Source: Halobaculum marinum (GTDB lineage Archaea; Halobacteriota; Halobacteria; Halobacteriales; Haloferacaceae). Taken from it: 64,000 nucleotides of DNA. The notes beneath the pieces were generated by a model. The model was not told the DNA's origin. It ran no database searches and saw nothing but the letters and a program-made list of their open reading frames with translations. Positions 9,380 to 18,917 of the stretch are shown in pieces. The DNA lies in contig NZ_CP119989.1 of NCBI RefSeq assembly GCF_029338555.1, positions 1,302,001 through 1,366,000 on the forward strand. Reading direction: 5' to 3'. The position numbers and the translations under genes are program-made. Position 1 is the stretch's first letter, and each line of letters begins with the position of its first letter.

Positions 9380-11251
9380 ATGCGCGATTGGCTCTCCCAC
9401 CGTGTCGCCGCCACGCCAGACGCCGAGGCGCTCGTGCTCGCCGCTTCGGGGGAGTCGCTGACGTACGCCGACCTCGACGCCCGAGCGGAGGCACTCGCCT
9501 CCCGACTGTCGGGGCTCGGTATCGGCCCGGGTGACCACCTCGCGGTCGTACTTGACAATCGCGTCGAGTACGTCGCACTCGTCCACGCGGCGATGCGGTT
9601 GGGCGTCCGCCTCGTGCTCTGTTCGGACCGCCTCACCGCCGCGGAACTGCGACCGAAACTCGCCGCCGCCGACGCGACCGCAGTGGTGTGTGGCGCCGAC
9701 ACCGAGTCGGTCGTCGTCGACGCCGCCCTCGGCCGCGGAAGCGACGGGGCCGCCACTGGCTGGGACTCGACCGACGGGTTCGAACCCGCCCGCGTCGCCG
9801 ACGAGGGTGTCGACGAGGAGGCCCCGGTGGACGCCGACGCACCCGCCGACGTACCCGGCGACGCGCCCGCCGGCGACCACGACCCGGTGCCGGTCGTCTC
9901 GTTAGACACCCCGAGCGACGGGCGCGTCGCCGACGTGGACGCGGCGCCCGACGGGGCCGTCCCGACCGTCCGGTGGGGGCGACAGGACCACCTCCTCATG
10001 CTGTTCACCTCGGGGTCGACGGGCGACCCGAAACTCGTGTCGCTGACGCTGGGGAACGTGCTCGCGTCGGCGACGGCGTCGGCGTTCCGCCTCGGCGTGC
10101 TCCCGGACGACCGCTACCTCGCGACGCTGTCGCTCCACCACACCGGGGGCGTGATGCCGCTGTACCGGGCGACGCTGTACGGGACGAGCGTCGTCCTCCG
10201 GCGGGAGTTCGACGCCGGCGGCGCCGTCGACGACATCCGCGCGTACGACGTGACGGGCGTCTCGCTCGTCCCGACGATGCTGTCGCGGATGCTCGACGCC
10301 CGCGGCACGCTCCCGAGTTGCCTGCGGACCGTGTTGCTCGGCGGTGCACCCGCGCCGGACTCGCTGATCGAACGCTGTCGCAACTACTCCGTCCCGGTCC
10401 ACCCGACGTGGGGGATGACCGAGACGGCGTCCCAGGTGACGACGGCACGACCGAAGGAGGCGTTCGACCGCGTCGGCACCGTCGGTCGCCCGCTGTTCTG
10501 GACGGACGTGGCCGTCCGCAACACGGAAGGCACGCTCCTCCCGCCGGGTGAGACGGGCGAACTCGTCGTCGCCAGCCCGACGGTCGCCGACGGCTACTAC
10601 GGCAACCCCACCGCGACGGCCGGCGCGTTCACCGAGGACGGGTGGCTCCGGACGGGCGACGTGGGCTACCGCGACGAGGACGGCTTCGTGTACGTGCTCA
10701 ACCGCCTCGACGACCGGATCATCTCCGGCGGCGAGAACGTCGACCCCGGGGAGGTGACGGCGACGCTCCGCGAGCACCCCGGCGTCGACGACGCCGTCGT
10801 CGTGGGCGTCCCCGACGACGAGTGGGGCGAGCGGGTGGCCGCGCTGGTCGTCCGATCCGACCCCGACCTCTCGGCGGCGACGCTGGAGTCGTTCTGTCGC
10901 GAACGGCTCGCGGGGTTCAAACTCCCCCGCACGGTCGCGTTCGCGGAGGAGCTCCCGCGGACCGTCTCCGGCACCGTTCGTCGTCCCGAGGTGCGCGAGC
11001 GGCTGACCGCCGTCGTTGACGGCACCGCCGACGCCGACGAGCAGGAGGCGGTGGACGATGACGGGGGCGGGGACGGTGACGAGGCAGCGGAGCGCGGGAC
11101 GACCGAAGGGGGGGCCGACGAACGCGAGGAAGACGCCCCCGAGACGGATGGAGAAGAGACGAGCGACTCCACGGTCGAAGAGGGGGAGACGGGGGACACC
11201 GATCCGGACGCCGACCACGGCGAAACTGGTGCCGACGACGACGAGGAGTAG
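9380..11251 (+). CDS. menE: o-Succinylbenzoate--CoA ligase-like enzyme (MenE type)
   Basis: A 623-aa adenylate-forming enzyme. The P-loop LMLFTSGSTGDPKLVSL, the motif WGMTETASQVTT, the GRPLFWTDVAV segment and GGENVDPGEV match MenE, which activates o-succinylbenzoate in menaquinone synthesis. Start ATG 9380 gives MRDWLSHRVAATPDAEAL. Two oddities stand out. The C-terminal A10 motif reads LPRTVSGTVRR, with Thr where the catalytic Lys normally lies. After about residue 545 there is an acidic, disordered tail of roughly 75 residues. No other menaquinone gene is nearby, so another acyl-CoA ligase specificity remains possible. Confidence 0.78.
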   Translation: MRDWLSHRVAATPDAEALVLAASGESLTYADLDARAEALASRLSGLGIGPGDHLAVVLDNRVEYVALVHAAMRLGVRLVLCSDRLTAAELRPKLAAADATAVVCGADTESVVVDAALGRGSDGAATGWDSTDGFEPARVADEGVDEEAPVDADAPADVPGDAPAGDHDPVPVVSLDTPSDGRVADVDAAPDGAVPTVRWGRQDHLLMLFTSGSTGDPKLVSLTLGNVLASATASAFRLGVLPDDRYLATLSLHHTGGVMPLYRATLYGTSVVLRREFDAGGAVDDIRAYDVTGVSLVPTMLSRMLDARGTLPSCLRTVLLGGAPAPDSLIERCRNYSVPVHPTWGMTETASQVTTARPKEAFDRVGTVGRPLFWTDVAVRNTEGTLLPPGETGELVVASPTVADGYYGNPTATAGAFTEDGWLRTGDVGYRDEDGFVYVLNRLDDRIISGGENVDPGEVTATLREHPGVDDAVVVGVPDDEWGERVAALVVRSDPDLSAATLESFCRERLAGFKLPRTVAFAEELPRTVSGTVRRPEVRERLTAVVDGTADADEQEAVDDDGGGDGDEAAERGTTEGGADEREEDAPETDGEETSDSTVEEGETGDTDPDADHGETGADDDEE

Positions 11252-11344
11252 CCCGCGACGAGAGCGACGGAGAGCCCAGTAAACGCGAGGCCCGGGGTCC
11301 ACAGTTCCACGGATGTTATGGTGAGTCGTTCCCGAGTGGGGATC

Positions 11345-12505
11345 ATGAACACGGACCTTGGACTGCTGGACGAGTCGCTGGTTCCCGAGCACGCGCGCGA
11401 CGTGAAGCGCGAGGCGCGCGAGTTCGCTCAAGAGCACATCGCGCCCGTTGCGCAGGAGCACTTCGAGGCCGACGACTACCCGACAGAGGTGCTGGAGGCG
11501 GGCCAGGAAGCCGGCCTCGTCGGGCAGGACATCCCCGAGCAGTACGGCGGTCGCGGCTTCGACATCTACGAGATGCTCGCGCTGGCGGAGGAGTTCTACC
11601 GCGCCGACGCCGGCATCGGCCTGACGCTGATGCTCGCGTCGTTCGGCAACGAACTCGTGTACGACTACGGCACCGAGGAGCAGTGTGAGGAGTACGTCCG
11701 CCCGGTCGCCGAGGGCGAGCAACTCTCCGGCCTCGCCGTCTCCGAACCGCAGACTGGCTCCGACCTTGCGGGCATGACGACGAAGGCCGAGAAGGTCGAG
11801 GGCGGCTACGAGATCACGGGCGAGAAGTACTGGGTCGGCAACGCCGTCGAGGCCGACTGGCTCACCGTGTACGCGAAGACGGGTGACTCCGACGACCGCT
11901 ACGGCAACTACTCCTGTTTCATCGTCGAGACGGACACCGACGGCTACGAGGCCGAGCACATCCCCGAGAAGATGGGGATGCGCGCCTCGAAGCAGGGCCA
12001 CATCGTCATGGAGGACTGCTTCGTCCCCGAGGAGAACCTCATCGGCGCCGAGGGCGGCGGTTTCTACATGCTCGCGGACTTCTTCAACCACGGACGCGTC
12101 GTCGTCGGCGGCCACGGCATCGGCCTCGCCGCCGCCGCCATCGAGGAGGCGTGGGAGTTCGTCCACGACCGCGAGGCGTTCAACCGCCACATCTCGGAGT
12201 TCCAGTCGGTCCAGCACGACCTCGCAGACATGATCACCGAGTTCCAGGCCGCCCGCTCGCTCAACTGGCGCGCCGCCGAGAAACTGGCGAACCACGAGGA
12301 CGCCGGCCTGTGGGCCGCGATGGCGAAGCTCAAGTCCACCGAGATGGCCGTCGACTGCGCCGAGCGCGGGATGCAGCTCCACGGCGGCCGCTCTATCCTG
12401 ACCGAGCGCCGCATCGCTCGCGTCTACCGCGACGTGCGCATTCCAGTCATCTACGAGGGCGCCAGCGAGGTGCAGCGCAACCTGGTGTACCGGCAGAGCA
12501 AGTAA
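11345..12505 (+). CDS. Acyl-CoA dehydrogenase
   Basis: A 386-aa FAD-dependent acyl-CoA dehydrogenase for the first oxidation of fatty-acid or branched-chain CoA esters. Family signatures are LAVSEPQTGSDLAGM (FAD/substrate loop), KYWVGNAVEADWLTVYAKTG, and the C-terminal RVYRDVRIPVIYEGASEVQR, whose YEGAS Glu is the usual catalytic base. ATG 11345 is chosen because a TTATGG box around 11314-11319 lies 26-30 nt upstream. It is separate from menE, with a 93-nt gap holding its own promoter. A paralogue is encoded at 45341-46486 on the other strand. Confidence 0.93.
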   Translation: MNTDLGLLDESLVPEHARDVKREAREFAQEHIAPVAQEHFEADDYPTEVLEAGQEAGLVGQDIPEQYGGRGFDIYEMLALAEEFYRADAGIGLTLMLASFGNELVYDYGTEEQCEEYVRPVAEGEQLSGLAVSEPQTGSDLAGMTTKAEKVEGGYEITGEKYWVGNAVEADWLTVYAKTGDSDDRYGNYSCFIVETDTDGYEAEHIPEKMGMRASKQGHIVMEDCFVPEENLIGAEGGGFYMLADFFNHGRVVVGGHGIGLAAAAIEEAWEFVHDREAFNRHISEFQSVQHDLADMITEFQAARSLNWRAAEKLANHEDAGLWAAMAKLKSTEMAVDCAERGMQLHGGRSILTERRIARVYRDVRIPVIYEGASEVQRNLVYRQSK

Positions 12506-12639
12506 CGCGTCCGGCAATTCTCCCCACCGGCGTGACTACGTCGGAGGTGCCGATACCGGCTCCTCAGGGCCTGAAGTGTCAGAATCTCCGGTGAGAACCA
12601 CGCCGTTTCCGTTATATCCTCGGTCGCGACCGTGCGGGT

Positions 12640-12999
12640 ATGGCATTCGAACTGGGGGCGCTCGACGCCAAGGAATTGGTGTTGGTCGCCGTCGCACTCG
12701 TCGGGCTGATTCCGGTGGTCACACAACGGACAGAGGGGTCACGACTGTTCACACTCGGCTACGCGCTGTTGGTGTTCGGTGCAGTGGCCACGAACGCCGA
12801 ACACCTGTTCCTCGGCGAGGTGTTGGGCCTCCTCGAACACGCGGTCGGCATCGGCGCCGCCGGCCTGTTGTTCCTCGTCGCCGCCTACCGGCGTCGCCAG
12901 CGGATCGTGACGGGCAACGAACTGGGCGGTGGTGACGGCGACGACGAGTCGCCCAGCCGAGCAGACGCCGCCGTGACCGACGGTGGGGAGGTGGCCTGA
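12640..12999 (+). CDS. Small three-helix membrane protein coupled to a transducer
   Basis: A 119-aa membrane protein with three predicted helices (about residues 10-30, 36-56 and 63-83) and a hydrophilic, acidic C-terminus. A GTTATATCC box around 12611-12619 lies 22-29 nt before the ATG. Its TGA stop shares one base with the start of the transducer gene (TGATG), so both are made together. Helix spacing and loop lengths resemble the N-terminal membrane part of that transducer, suggesting a partner or accessory sensor subunit. No known family name can be given. Confidence 0.75.
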   Translation: MAFELGALDAKELVLVAVALVGLIPVVTQRTEGSRLFTLGYALLVFGAVATNAEHLFLGEVLGLLEHAVGIGAAGLLFLVAAYRRRQRIVTGNELGGGDGDDESPSRADAAVTDGGEVA

Positions 13000-14567
13000 T
13001 GGTCGAACTCGCCACGCTGTTCGACCTCGTTGGCTTCCTCGGCTTCGTCGGCGCCGCCGGCTACGCCGTCCTCAACTACCGCGACGCCGAGGTGGAGTCC
13101 GGCTTCTGGGCGAACTACCTCCTCGCGTGTGTGCTGGGTGCCGGCTGGACCGGTGTCGTGTTGGCCGAGCACGCCGGCGTGCAGTGGTCGGTGCTCGACA
13201 CGCTGAGCGTGTCCCTGCTCACCGCGACCGTGGCGGCGTTCGCCGTCGGCACCTCCGGCACCCTGTCGGTCGTGAACGACTCGAAGGCCGCCCGCGCGGA
13301 CGCAGAGCGGGAGGCGTCGGCGGCACGCGAGGCGCGCCAGTCCGCCGAGACCGCTCGCGAGGAGTCCGAGGCGGCGCGCGTCGAGATGCGCGAACTGCAC
13401 GACGCGCTGACGGCGCGCGCGGAGGCGTTCGGCTCGTCGATGCGCCGCGCGGCCGACGGCGACCTCACGGTCCGACTCGACCCCGGCGACCGCGACGACG
13501 CACTCGCGCTCGTGGCGGAGTCGTTCAACGAGATGATCGACGACCTCGAAGCACTCGTCGCCGATGCCGGCGAGACCGCCACCCACGTCGCGACCACCGC
13601 CCAAGAGGTCGCCGCGGGCGCCGACCAGATCCGTACGGTCAGCGAGGGCGTCAGCGCGGACGTCGAGACGGTGTCGGCGTCGACCGCCGAGCAGGGGGAC
13701 CGCCTCCGCGAGGCCGCCGGCGAGATGAACCAACTGTCCGCCACCGTCGAGGAGGTTGCCTCCTCGGCGGACGAGGTGGCGACCGTCTCCCGGGCGGCTG
13801 CCGAGCGCGGCGAGGCCGGCAGCGAGTTCGCAGAGGACGCCCTCGACGAGATGGACGCCGTCGAGGAGCGTGCCACCCAGGCCGTCGACCAGGTCGAACG
13901 GCTGGAGAGCGAGGTCAGCGAGGTCGGCGCCATCGTCGAGACGATTTCGGGAATCGCCGACGAGACGAATCTGCTCGCGCTCAACGCCTCCATCGAGGCG
14001 GCCCGTGCGGGTGAGGAGGGCGACGGCTTCGCGGTCGTCGCCAGCGAGGTGAAGGCGCTCGCCGAGGAGGCGTCCGTCGCCGCCGCGGACATCGAGCGCC
14101 TCGTCGACGACATCCGCGCCGCCACGGACGGCGCCGCCGAGAACATGCGTGCCACCGGCGAGCAGGTGCGCGAGGGGCGCGAGACCATCGACGACGCGCT
14201 CGGCGCGCTGGAGGACGTCAGCGAGCGGATCGAGTCCGCCGACAGCGGCGTCCAGGAGATCAACCGCGCCACGGACTCGCAGGCGACCTCCACCGAGGAG
14301 GTGGTCTCGATGGTCGAAGACGCCGCCATCGCCGGCGAGGAGAGCGCCGACACCGTCGATGGCGTCGCCGCCGCCGCCGAGGAGGCGGCGGCCTCGACGG
14401 CCCAGATCTCCGACCGCGCCGAGGGGCTGTCGGGGCTCGCAGATCGGCTCACGGGTCGCCTCGAACAGTTCGAGACCGAGTCCGCAGACGGCCCCGACCC
14501 GACCGCCGACCCGTTCGACACACCGGCGGTCGCCGACGGCGGCGAGCGCCACGCTGGCGACGACTGA
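12999..14567 (+). CDS. Methyl-accepting chemotaxis-type transducer (HAMP + MA domain)
   Basis: A 522-aa signal transducer with about three N-terminal membrane helices (residues 5-95). A HAMP-like segment follows (about 140-190, around [20 protein letters not shown]), then a long cytoplasmic methyl-accepting coiled coil. The signalling hairpin reads [20 protein letters not shown], then [20 protein letters not shown]. There is no large extracellular ligand domain, so the stimulus is probably sensed in the membrane or by the co-encoded 119-aa membrane protein (1-nt overlap). It should signal to CheA/CheW, which are not encoded in this window. Confidence 0.9.
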   Translation: MVELATLFDLVGFLGFVGAAGYAVLNYRDAEVESGFWANYLLACVLGAGWTGVVLAEHAGVQWSVLDTLSVSLLTATVAAFAVGTSGTLSVVNDSKAARADAEREASAAREARQSAETAREESEAARVEMRELHDALTARAEAFGSSMRRAADGDLTVRLDPGDRDDALALVAESFNEMIDDLEALVADAGETATHVATTAQEVAAGADQIRTVSEGVSADVETVSASTAEQGDRLREAAGEMNQLSATVEEVASSADEVATVSRAAAERGEAGSEFAEDALDEMDAVEERATQAVDQVERLESEVSEVGAIVETISGIADETNLLALNASIEAARAGEEGDGFAVVASEVKALAEEASVAAADIERLVDDIRAATDGAAENMRATGEQVREGRETIDDALGALEDVSERIESADSGVQEINRATDSQATSTEEVVSMVEDAAIAGEESADTVDGVAAAAEEAAASTAQISDRAEGLSGLADRLTGRLEQFETESADGPDPTADPFDTPAVADGGERHAGDD

Positions 14568-14589
14568 GGAGACGGTCGACCACACTCGG

Positions 14590-16041
14590 TCACTCCGACG
14601 CCGACCCCGCGGCGTCGTCGTCTCCGATCTCACCGACCGCCTCACGCGTCGCGTCCCCCCGGGCGCCGTTTTCTCGCGGAGTCACAGTGCGCTCCAGCGC
14701 GAGCAGTGCGAGGACGACGAGGCCGCAGACGGCGACGAGTGCCGGCCACAGCAGTTCGGACAGACCGTAGTCGAAGAGCACTCCCCTGGCGAACGACCCC
14801 AGCCCGATGCCGAGTCGTTTTGCAACCTCCAGCACGGACAGTTGCGTCCCTCGTTCGGCGGCCGTCCCGAGGTCCGACATGAGCGCCGACGCCAGCGGCG
14901 AGTGGAGAATCTCGCCGACCGTCCGCAACAGGAGGTGGCCGCCGACGAGCGCGACGCCGACGAGCACCGCCGGCGCGGCGAGTCCCGTTCCCGGCGCCAC
15001 GGAGGCGAGGTCGGCGCCCCACGCCGCCAGCATCGACACCGCCCAGAAGCCCGCCGAGGCGACCAGGCCGCGGGTGCGACGCCAGCCTCCGACGGCGTCG
15101 ACGAGCGGGAGTTGGAGGAGGACGATGGTGAGCGGGTTCACGACGTACAGCGTGCCCAGTTGCGCCGCCGTCAGGCCGAGTCCCTCCTTCGCGACGACGG
15201 GGACGGTCGTCTGCATCTGCGCGTACATGACGGCGAAGCCGACGTTGACTGCCGCCAGCGCCACTACCCGCGGGCGGGTCGCCGCGCGCCACCACGCCGC
15301 GAGGGCGCCGGTCGGGGCGCGGTCGTCGCCTCCGTCGTGGTCGGTTCCATCGTCGCCACCCGCGTCGTCGCGGTCCACCCGCGGGACGAACAGCAAGAGC
15401 ACGAGCGCGACGACCGCGGAGGTGGCGCCGTCGGCGAGGAACACCGCGACGGAGGCGACCGCGTACAGGAGGCCGCCGACGACGAACCCGGCGCCGAAGC
15501 CGACGTTGTTCGCGACCTTCAACAGGGCGTAGCCGCGGTCCCGCTCGGCGGCGTCGGTCAGGTCGGCAGTCATCGCGTGGCTGGCGGGCGTGTACAGACC
15601 GGAGACGAATCCCGAGACGACGCAGACGCCGACGAACGCCACGCCGAGGGCAGAGACGCCCGTCGCGGCGACGACCCCGGCTGGCACCGCCGTCGCGAAC
15701 GCCGGGACGAACGCGAATGCCGCGAGTGCGACCGCGGTGAGTGCCATCGAGGCGACCATCACGGGTTTGCGACCGACGGCGTCCGCGAGGAAGCCGCCGA
15801 CTGCGGTGCCGGCGGCGGAGGTGACGCTCTTGGCGCCGAGGCCGAGGCCGACGATAGCCAGCGCGATGCCGACCTGGAGGTGGAAGTGGACGGTCGCGAA
15901 CGGGTAGACGAGGCCGGCGCCGAAGACGTTGACCAGTTGCCCCGCCGCGACGACGTACACCGCGCGGTCGAACCCCCGGACGGCATCGAGCGACGGGCGA
16001 CGCACGCGCCGCGATTCGGCCACGGGACAGGTGAACGACAC
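14590..16041 (-). CDS. MFS transporter
   Basis: A 483-aa major facilitator superfamily protein with about 11-12 hydrophobic helices and a long charged central loop (about residues 215-255, with an acidic His/Asp stretch near DDAGGDDGTDHDGGDD). The motif between helices 2 and 3, GGFLADAVGRKPVM, is the MFS signature G-x-x-x-D-x-x-G-R-K. The start is GTG at 16041; alternative starts inside the first 20 residues cannot be excluded. It converges on the transducer gene (22-nt gap). The substrate is unknown; a drug or metabolite exporter is the usual guess. Confidence 0.85.
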   Translation of the reverse strand: MSFTCPVAESRRVRRPSLDAVRGFDRAVYVVAAGQLVNVFGAGLVYPFATVHFHLQVGIALAIVGLGLGAKSVTSAAGTAVGGFLADAVGRKPVMVASMALTAVALAAFAFVPAFATAVPAGVVAATGVSALGVAFVGVCVVSGFVSGLYTPASHAMTADLTDAAERDRGYALLKVANNVGFGAGFVVGGLLYAVASVAVFLADGATSAVVALVLLLFVPRVDRDDAGGDDGTDHDGGDDRAPTGALAAWWRAATRPRVVALAAVNVGFAVMYAQMQTTVPVVAKEGLGLTAAQLGTLYVVNPLTIVLLQLPLVDAVGGWRRTRGLVASAGFWAVSMLAAWGADLASVAPGTGLAAPAVLVGVALVGGHLLLRTVGEILHSPLASALMSDLGTAAERGTQLSVLEVAKRLGIGLGSFARGVLFDYGLSELLWPALVAVCGLVVLALLALERTVTPRENGARGDATREAVGEIGDDDAAGSASE

Positions 16042-16204
16042 GGTTCGCTGTCGGCACCCCCGACCGACCGCGCACCCCTTTGAATGTCGTCTTTGCGTAT
16101 CAAATGGGAAAATCAGGTGCCTCGGGGCTCCTATCGACTGATCGCGGAGACGAGTCTGTCAGGCTACCAAAAGACTCTATATGCATCGTACTAACGGGCT
16201 GACG

Positions 16205-16212
16205 AAGGAGGA
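16205..16212 (+). promoter_or_regulatory. Shine-Dalgarno site for the RHH regulator
   Basis: The sequence AAGGAGGA ends 7 nt before ATG 16220. It is one of only two clear Shine-Dalgarno sites in a window dominated by leaderless genes. Together with a TATA-like box near 16173-16180, it argues that translation begins at 16220 rather than at the upstream in-frame ATG 16181. Confidence 0.7.
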
Positions 16213-16219
16213 ACTCGGA

Positions 16220-16624
16220 ATGGCCAAGGACACCGTTCGATACCCAGACAAAGTGGTCGACGAGATTGACTCACTCGTCGACGACGGCGTCTTCGAGAGC
16301 AAGTCCGAGTTCTACCGATTCTCGGCGGAGTACGTGCTCGCACTCGTCAGCGACGACTGGGAGCCAGAGACGTTCAACTACGGCGAGATCCGCGATGAGT
16401 TGGACCTGAAAGAGGAGCCGGTGTTGTTGGGGGCCGACGGCGGTCGCGACTTCCTCAACGCCGTGATCACGGTGCGCCAACTCGGCCTCCGCAACGACTT
16501 CGCCGAGGCCGAGCAGTTCATCGACGAGAACTACGCGACGACGGACCGCTCGGGGATGATCCTCGAGGAGCTGTTGCGCGTGTACCGCGACCGCGCCGAC
16601 GGCGGCTCCTCCTCCAGCGCCTGA
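16220..16624 (+). CDS. Ribbon-helix-helix (CopG-type) DNA-binding protein
   Basis: A 134-aa protein. The N-terminus MAKDTVRYPDKVVDEIDSLV followed by FESKSEFYRFSAEYVL is a ribbon-helix-helix DNA-binding domain (residues 1-45). The rest is a haloarchaeal C-terminal domain (TVRQLGLRNDFAEAEQFIDE) likely to mediate oligomerisation. RHH proteins bind operator DNA as dimers. The start is fixed by the SD site AAGGAGGA at 16205. It is monocistronic. It resembles the class that includes haloarchaeal cell-division regulators, but I cannot assign it to a named member. Confidence 0.83.
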   Translation: MAKDTVRYPDKVVDEIDSLVDDGVFESKSEFYRFSAEYVLALVSDDWEPETFNYGEIRDELDLKEEPVLLGADGGRDFLNAVITVRQLGLRNDFAEAEQFIDENYATTDRSGMILEELLRVYRDRADGGSSSSA

Positions 16625-16721
16625 TCCGTACCAGACGGAATCGATTACTCCCCGTCTTCGGTCGAATTCGGCCTCTGAGCGGCGTCTTTAGCCGTCTTCA
16701 GCACTTACGACGTGTACTACG

Positions 16722-17060
16722 ATGCGGAAGCACGAACTCGTCCACCTCCACGCGCTCGTCCGAACGGTCGCCGACCACCTGATCGACCGCGACGCGCTCG
16801 ACGCCGACGCGCTCGCCGACTACGAGACGCGCGGCGTCACCCCCATGTCGCTACAGGCGTCTCGCGACGACCACAAACGAGCCCTGCTGACGCTCGCCGC
16901 CGCGGTCGCCGACGACCTCGCCACAGAAGTCACAGCCGACTTCACCACCGACGCCGTCAGCGCCACAGTCGCTGACGCGACACCGCTCGCCGAGGCCACG
17001 AATCGCGAGCAAGCGCCCGACGACGACCACGCGGCCCGACCCGACGGTCCCGCCCGTTGA
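16722..17060 (+). CDS. UPF0058 family protein
   Basis: A 112-aa protein whose opening MRKHELVHLHALVRTVADHL is the signature of the archaeal UPF0058 family (function unknown). The second conserved block is VTPMSLQASRDDHKRALLTL. The C-terminal 25 residues are acidic and disordered. A CTTTAGC box at about 16685-16691 lies upstream. It stands alone between the RHH regulator and the MutS-family gene. Confidence 0.82.
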   Translation: MRKHELVHLHALVRTVADHLIDRDALDADALADYETRGVTPMSLQASRDDHKRALLTLAAAVADDLATEVTADFTTDAVSATVADATPLAEATNREQAPDDDHAARPDGPAR

Positions 17061-17156
17061 CCAGCTAGCTCGCACCTCCGTTGTCGTGAGTGACCCCTGG
17101 GCGACGCCCGGACGGGGACCGGTACCGTCTACACCCCCGCGTCCACACAGCCGCGT

Positions 17157-18899
17157 ATGCGATTGGAGCAGTACTGGGGCGTCGGCCCGAAGACGGCCGA
17201 CACGCTCCGCGAGTCGCTCGGCGAGGAGGCGGCCATCGCGGCCATCGAGTCCGCCGACGTGCGCGCGCTCGTCGACGCGGGCGTCTCACGCGGGCGCGCG
17301 ACCCGCGTGCTCCGCCGGGCCAACGGGAAAGCGGGGATGGACCTGTTCGGGACACGCGACGCCCGCGAGGTGTACGACGACCTCCTCGACATCGCCGCCG
17401 GCTACGCCGTCACCGATCACGCCGCCGACCGTGTGCGCGTGCTCACGCCGCTGACGAGCGCCGAGCGGCGCCGCGAGCGCCTCGACGACGTGCTGGAGGC
17501 GCGCGACGCGTGGGCCGCACTCGACGACGATGAGCGCGAGGCCGTGTTGGCGGCGTTCGCCGAGTACGACGAGGCCGGCGGCACCGACCGCGCGGCGGTC
17601 GAGTGTGCGCTGGCGCTCCGGGAGGCCGGGCTCCGCGGCGGCACGTTCGCCGCGCTCGACGACGTCGACGAGACGGCGCTCCGAGAGGCGGCGGCGGCGC
17701 TCGCGGTCCTCACCGACGACGGGGTCGCGGCGGGCGCCGACGACCGACTGGACGCCCTCCGCGAGCGGGCCGACCGCGCCCGTGACCTCGCGGACTCGGC
17801 GTTCGACGTGGTGGAGACCGTCCGCGAGCGTGGCGCCCGCGACGCCGACGCGTTTCAGTCGGCGGTCGTCGAGTACGTCGCCGGGGAGACAGGCCTCGAC
17901 CGCGGCCGCGTGCGCTCGGCGGCGCCCGACGGCGCCGTCGACTCGGCGGACTTCGTCGGGTCGATGCTACGGACACTGGCGGACGAACTGGAGACGGAGG
18001 CCGCCGAGCGCGCCGAGACGGTCCGCAAGGAGTTGGAGGCGGACGTGGCCGCCGGTGGCGCCGACGTGGACGCGGTCGCGTCGGCGGTCGGCGACATCGC
18101 GTTCCTGCTGTCGCTGGCGCGGTTCGCCGTCGCCCACGACCTCGTTCGCCCCACGCTCGACGGCGACGGGGTCGCCGTGGCGAACGCGCGCAATCTCTTC
18201 CTCTCGGGCGACGTCCAGCCAGTCACCTACGGCGTCGGTGACCACGCGCTCGACATCCCCGCCCCGGCGGACGACCGCGTCGCGGTGCTGACGGGCGCCA
18301 ACTCTGGTGGGAAGACGACGCTGCTGGAGACGGTGTGTCAGGTCGTGACCCTCGCGTCGATGGGCCTGCCCGTCCCGGCCGACGCCGCCGAGGTCGGTCG
18401 ATTCGACACGGTCGTGTTCCACCGCCGCCACGCGTCGTTCAACGCGGGCGTGCTGGAGTCGACGCTGAAGTCGGTCGTCCCACCACTCGTCGGCGAGGGG
18501 CGGACACTGATGCTCGTCGACGAGTTCGAGGCCATCACCGAACCCGGCCGCGCGGCCGACCTGCTCAACGGCCTCGTCGAACTCACCGTCGACCGCGGCG
18601 CCGTCGGCGTGTACGTCACCCACCTCGCGGAGGACCTCTCGCCGCTGCCCGACGCCGCACGCGTCGACGGCATCTTCGCCGAAGGGCTCACCGCCGACCT
18701 CGACCTGCTGGTGGACTACCAGCCACGCTTCGGCGTCGTCGGGAAGTCCACGCCGGAGTTCATCGTCTCTCGGTTGGTCGCCAACGCCTCCGACCGCGCG
18801 GTCAGACAGGGGTTCGAGGAACTCGCCGCCGCCGTCGGCGAGGAGGCCGTCCAGCGGACGCTGTCGGACGCCGAGTGGACGACTGCGGACGGAGGGTAA
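17157..18899 (+). CDS. MutS-family ATPase with N-terminal helix-hairpin-helix
   Basis: A 580-aa DNA-binding ATPase. Residues 5-20 (QYWGVGPKTADTLRES) form a helix-hairpin-helix. A long helical, charged middle region resembles the MutS core/clamp. The C-terminal MutS ATPase has Walker A GANSGGKTTLLE (about 381), the signature region RHASFNAGVLESTLKSVV, and Walker B LMLVDEFEAITEPG (about 451). It lacks the mismatch-recognition domain and a Smr nuclease domain, so it fits the MutS2/MutS5-like archaeal group better than canonical MutS. A role in recombination or junction processing is inferred. It converges on the rhodopsin gene (18-nt gap). Confidence 0.87.
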   Translation: MRLEQYWGVGPKTADTLRESLGEEAAIAAIESADVRALVDAGVSRGRATRVLRRANGKAGMDLFGTRDAREVYDDLLDIAAGYAVTDHAADRVRVLTPLTSAERRRERLDDVLEARDAWAALDDDEREAVLAAFAEYDEAGGTDRAAVECALALREAGLRGGTFAALDDVDETALREAAAALAVLTDDGVAAGADDRLDALRERADRARDLADSAFDVVETVRERGARDADAFQSAVVEYVAGETGLDRGRVRSAAPDGAVDSADFVGSMLRTLADELETEAAERAETVRKELEADVAAGGADVDAVASAVGDIAFLLSLARFAVAHDLVRPTLDGDGVAVANARNLFLSGDVQPVTYGVGDHALDIPAPADDRVAVLTGANSGGKTTLLETVCQVVTLASMGLPVPADAAEVGRFDTVVFHRRHASFNAGVLESTLKSVVPPLVGEGRTLMLVDEFEAITEPGRAADLLNGLVELTVDRGAVGVYVTHLAEDLSPLPDAARVDGIFAEGLTADLDLLVDYQPRFGVVGKSTPEFIVSRLVANASDRAVRQGFEELAAAVGEEAVQRTLSDAEWTTADGG

Positions 18900-18917
18900 G
18901 GAAAGGGCTGGGGGCGG

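Noticed and set aside
6876-9578. 900-codon open frame on the minus strand opposite the methylmalonyl-CoA mutase and epimerase genes
   Set aside because: It is a by-product of the GC-rich codon pattern of the real genes on the other strand; the translation is Arg/Val/His-rich with no domain, and both plus-strand genes are certain.
9902-12517. 871-codon open frame on the minus strand opposite the MenE-like and acyl-CoA dehydrogenase genes
   Set aside because: Mirror reading of two confidently identified genes; it has no start context or recognisable domain.
14149-16083. Long plus-strand frame opposite the MFS transporter
   Set aside because: The plus-strand translation is low-complexity Arg/Asp text, while the minus strand encodes a clear 12-helix MFS protein with its signature motif.
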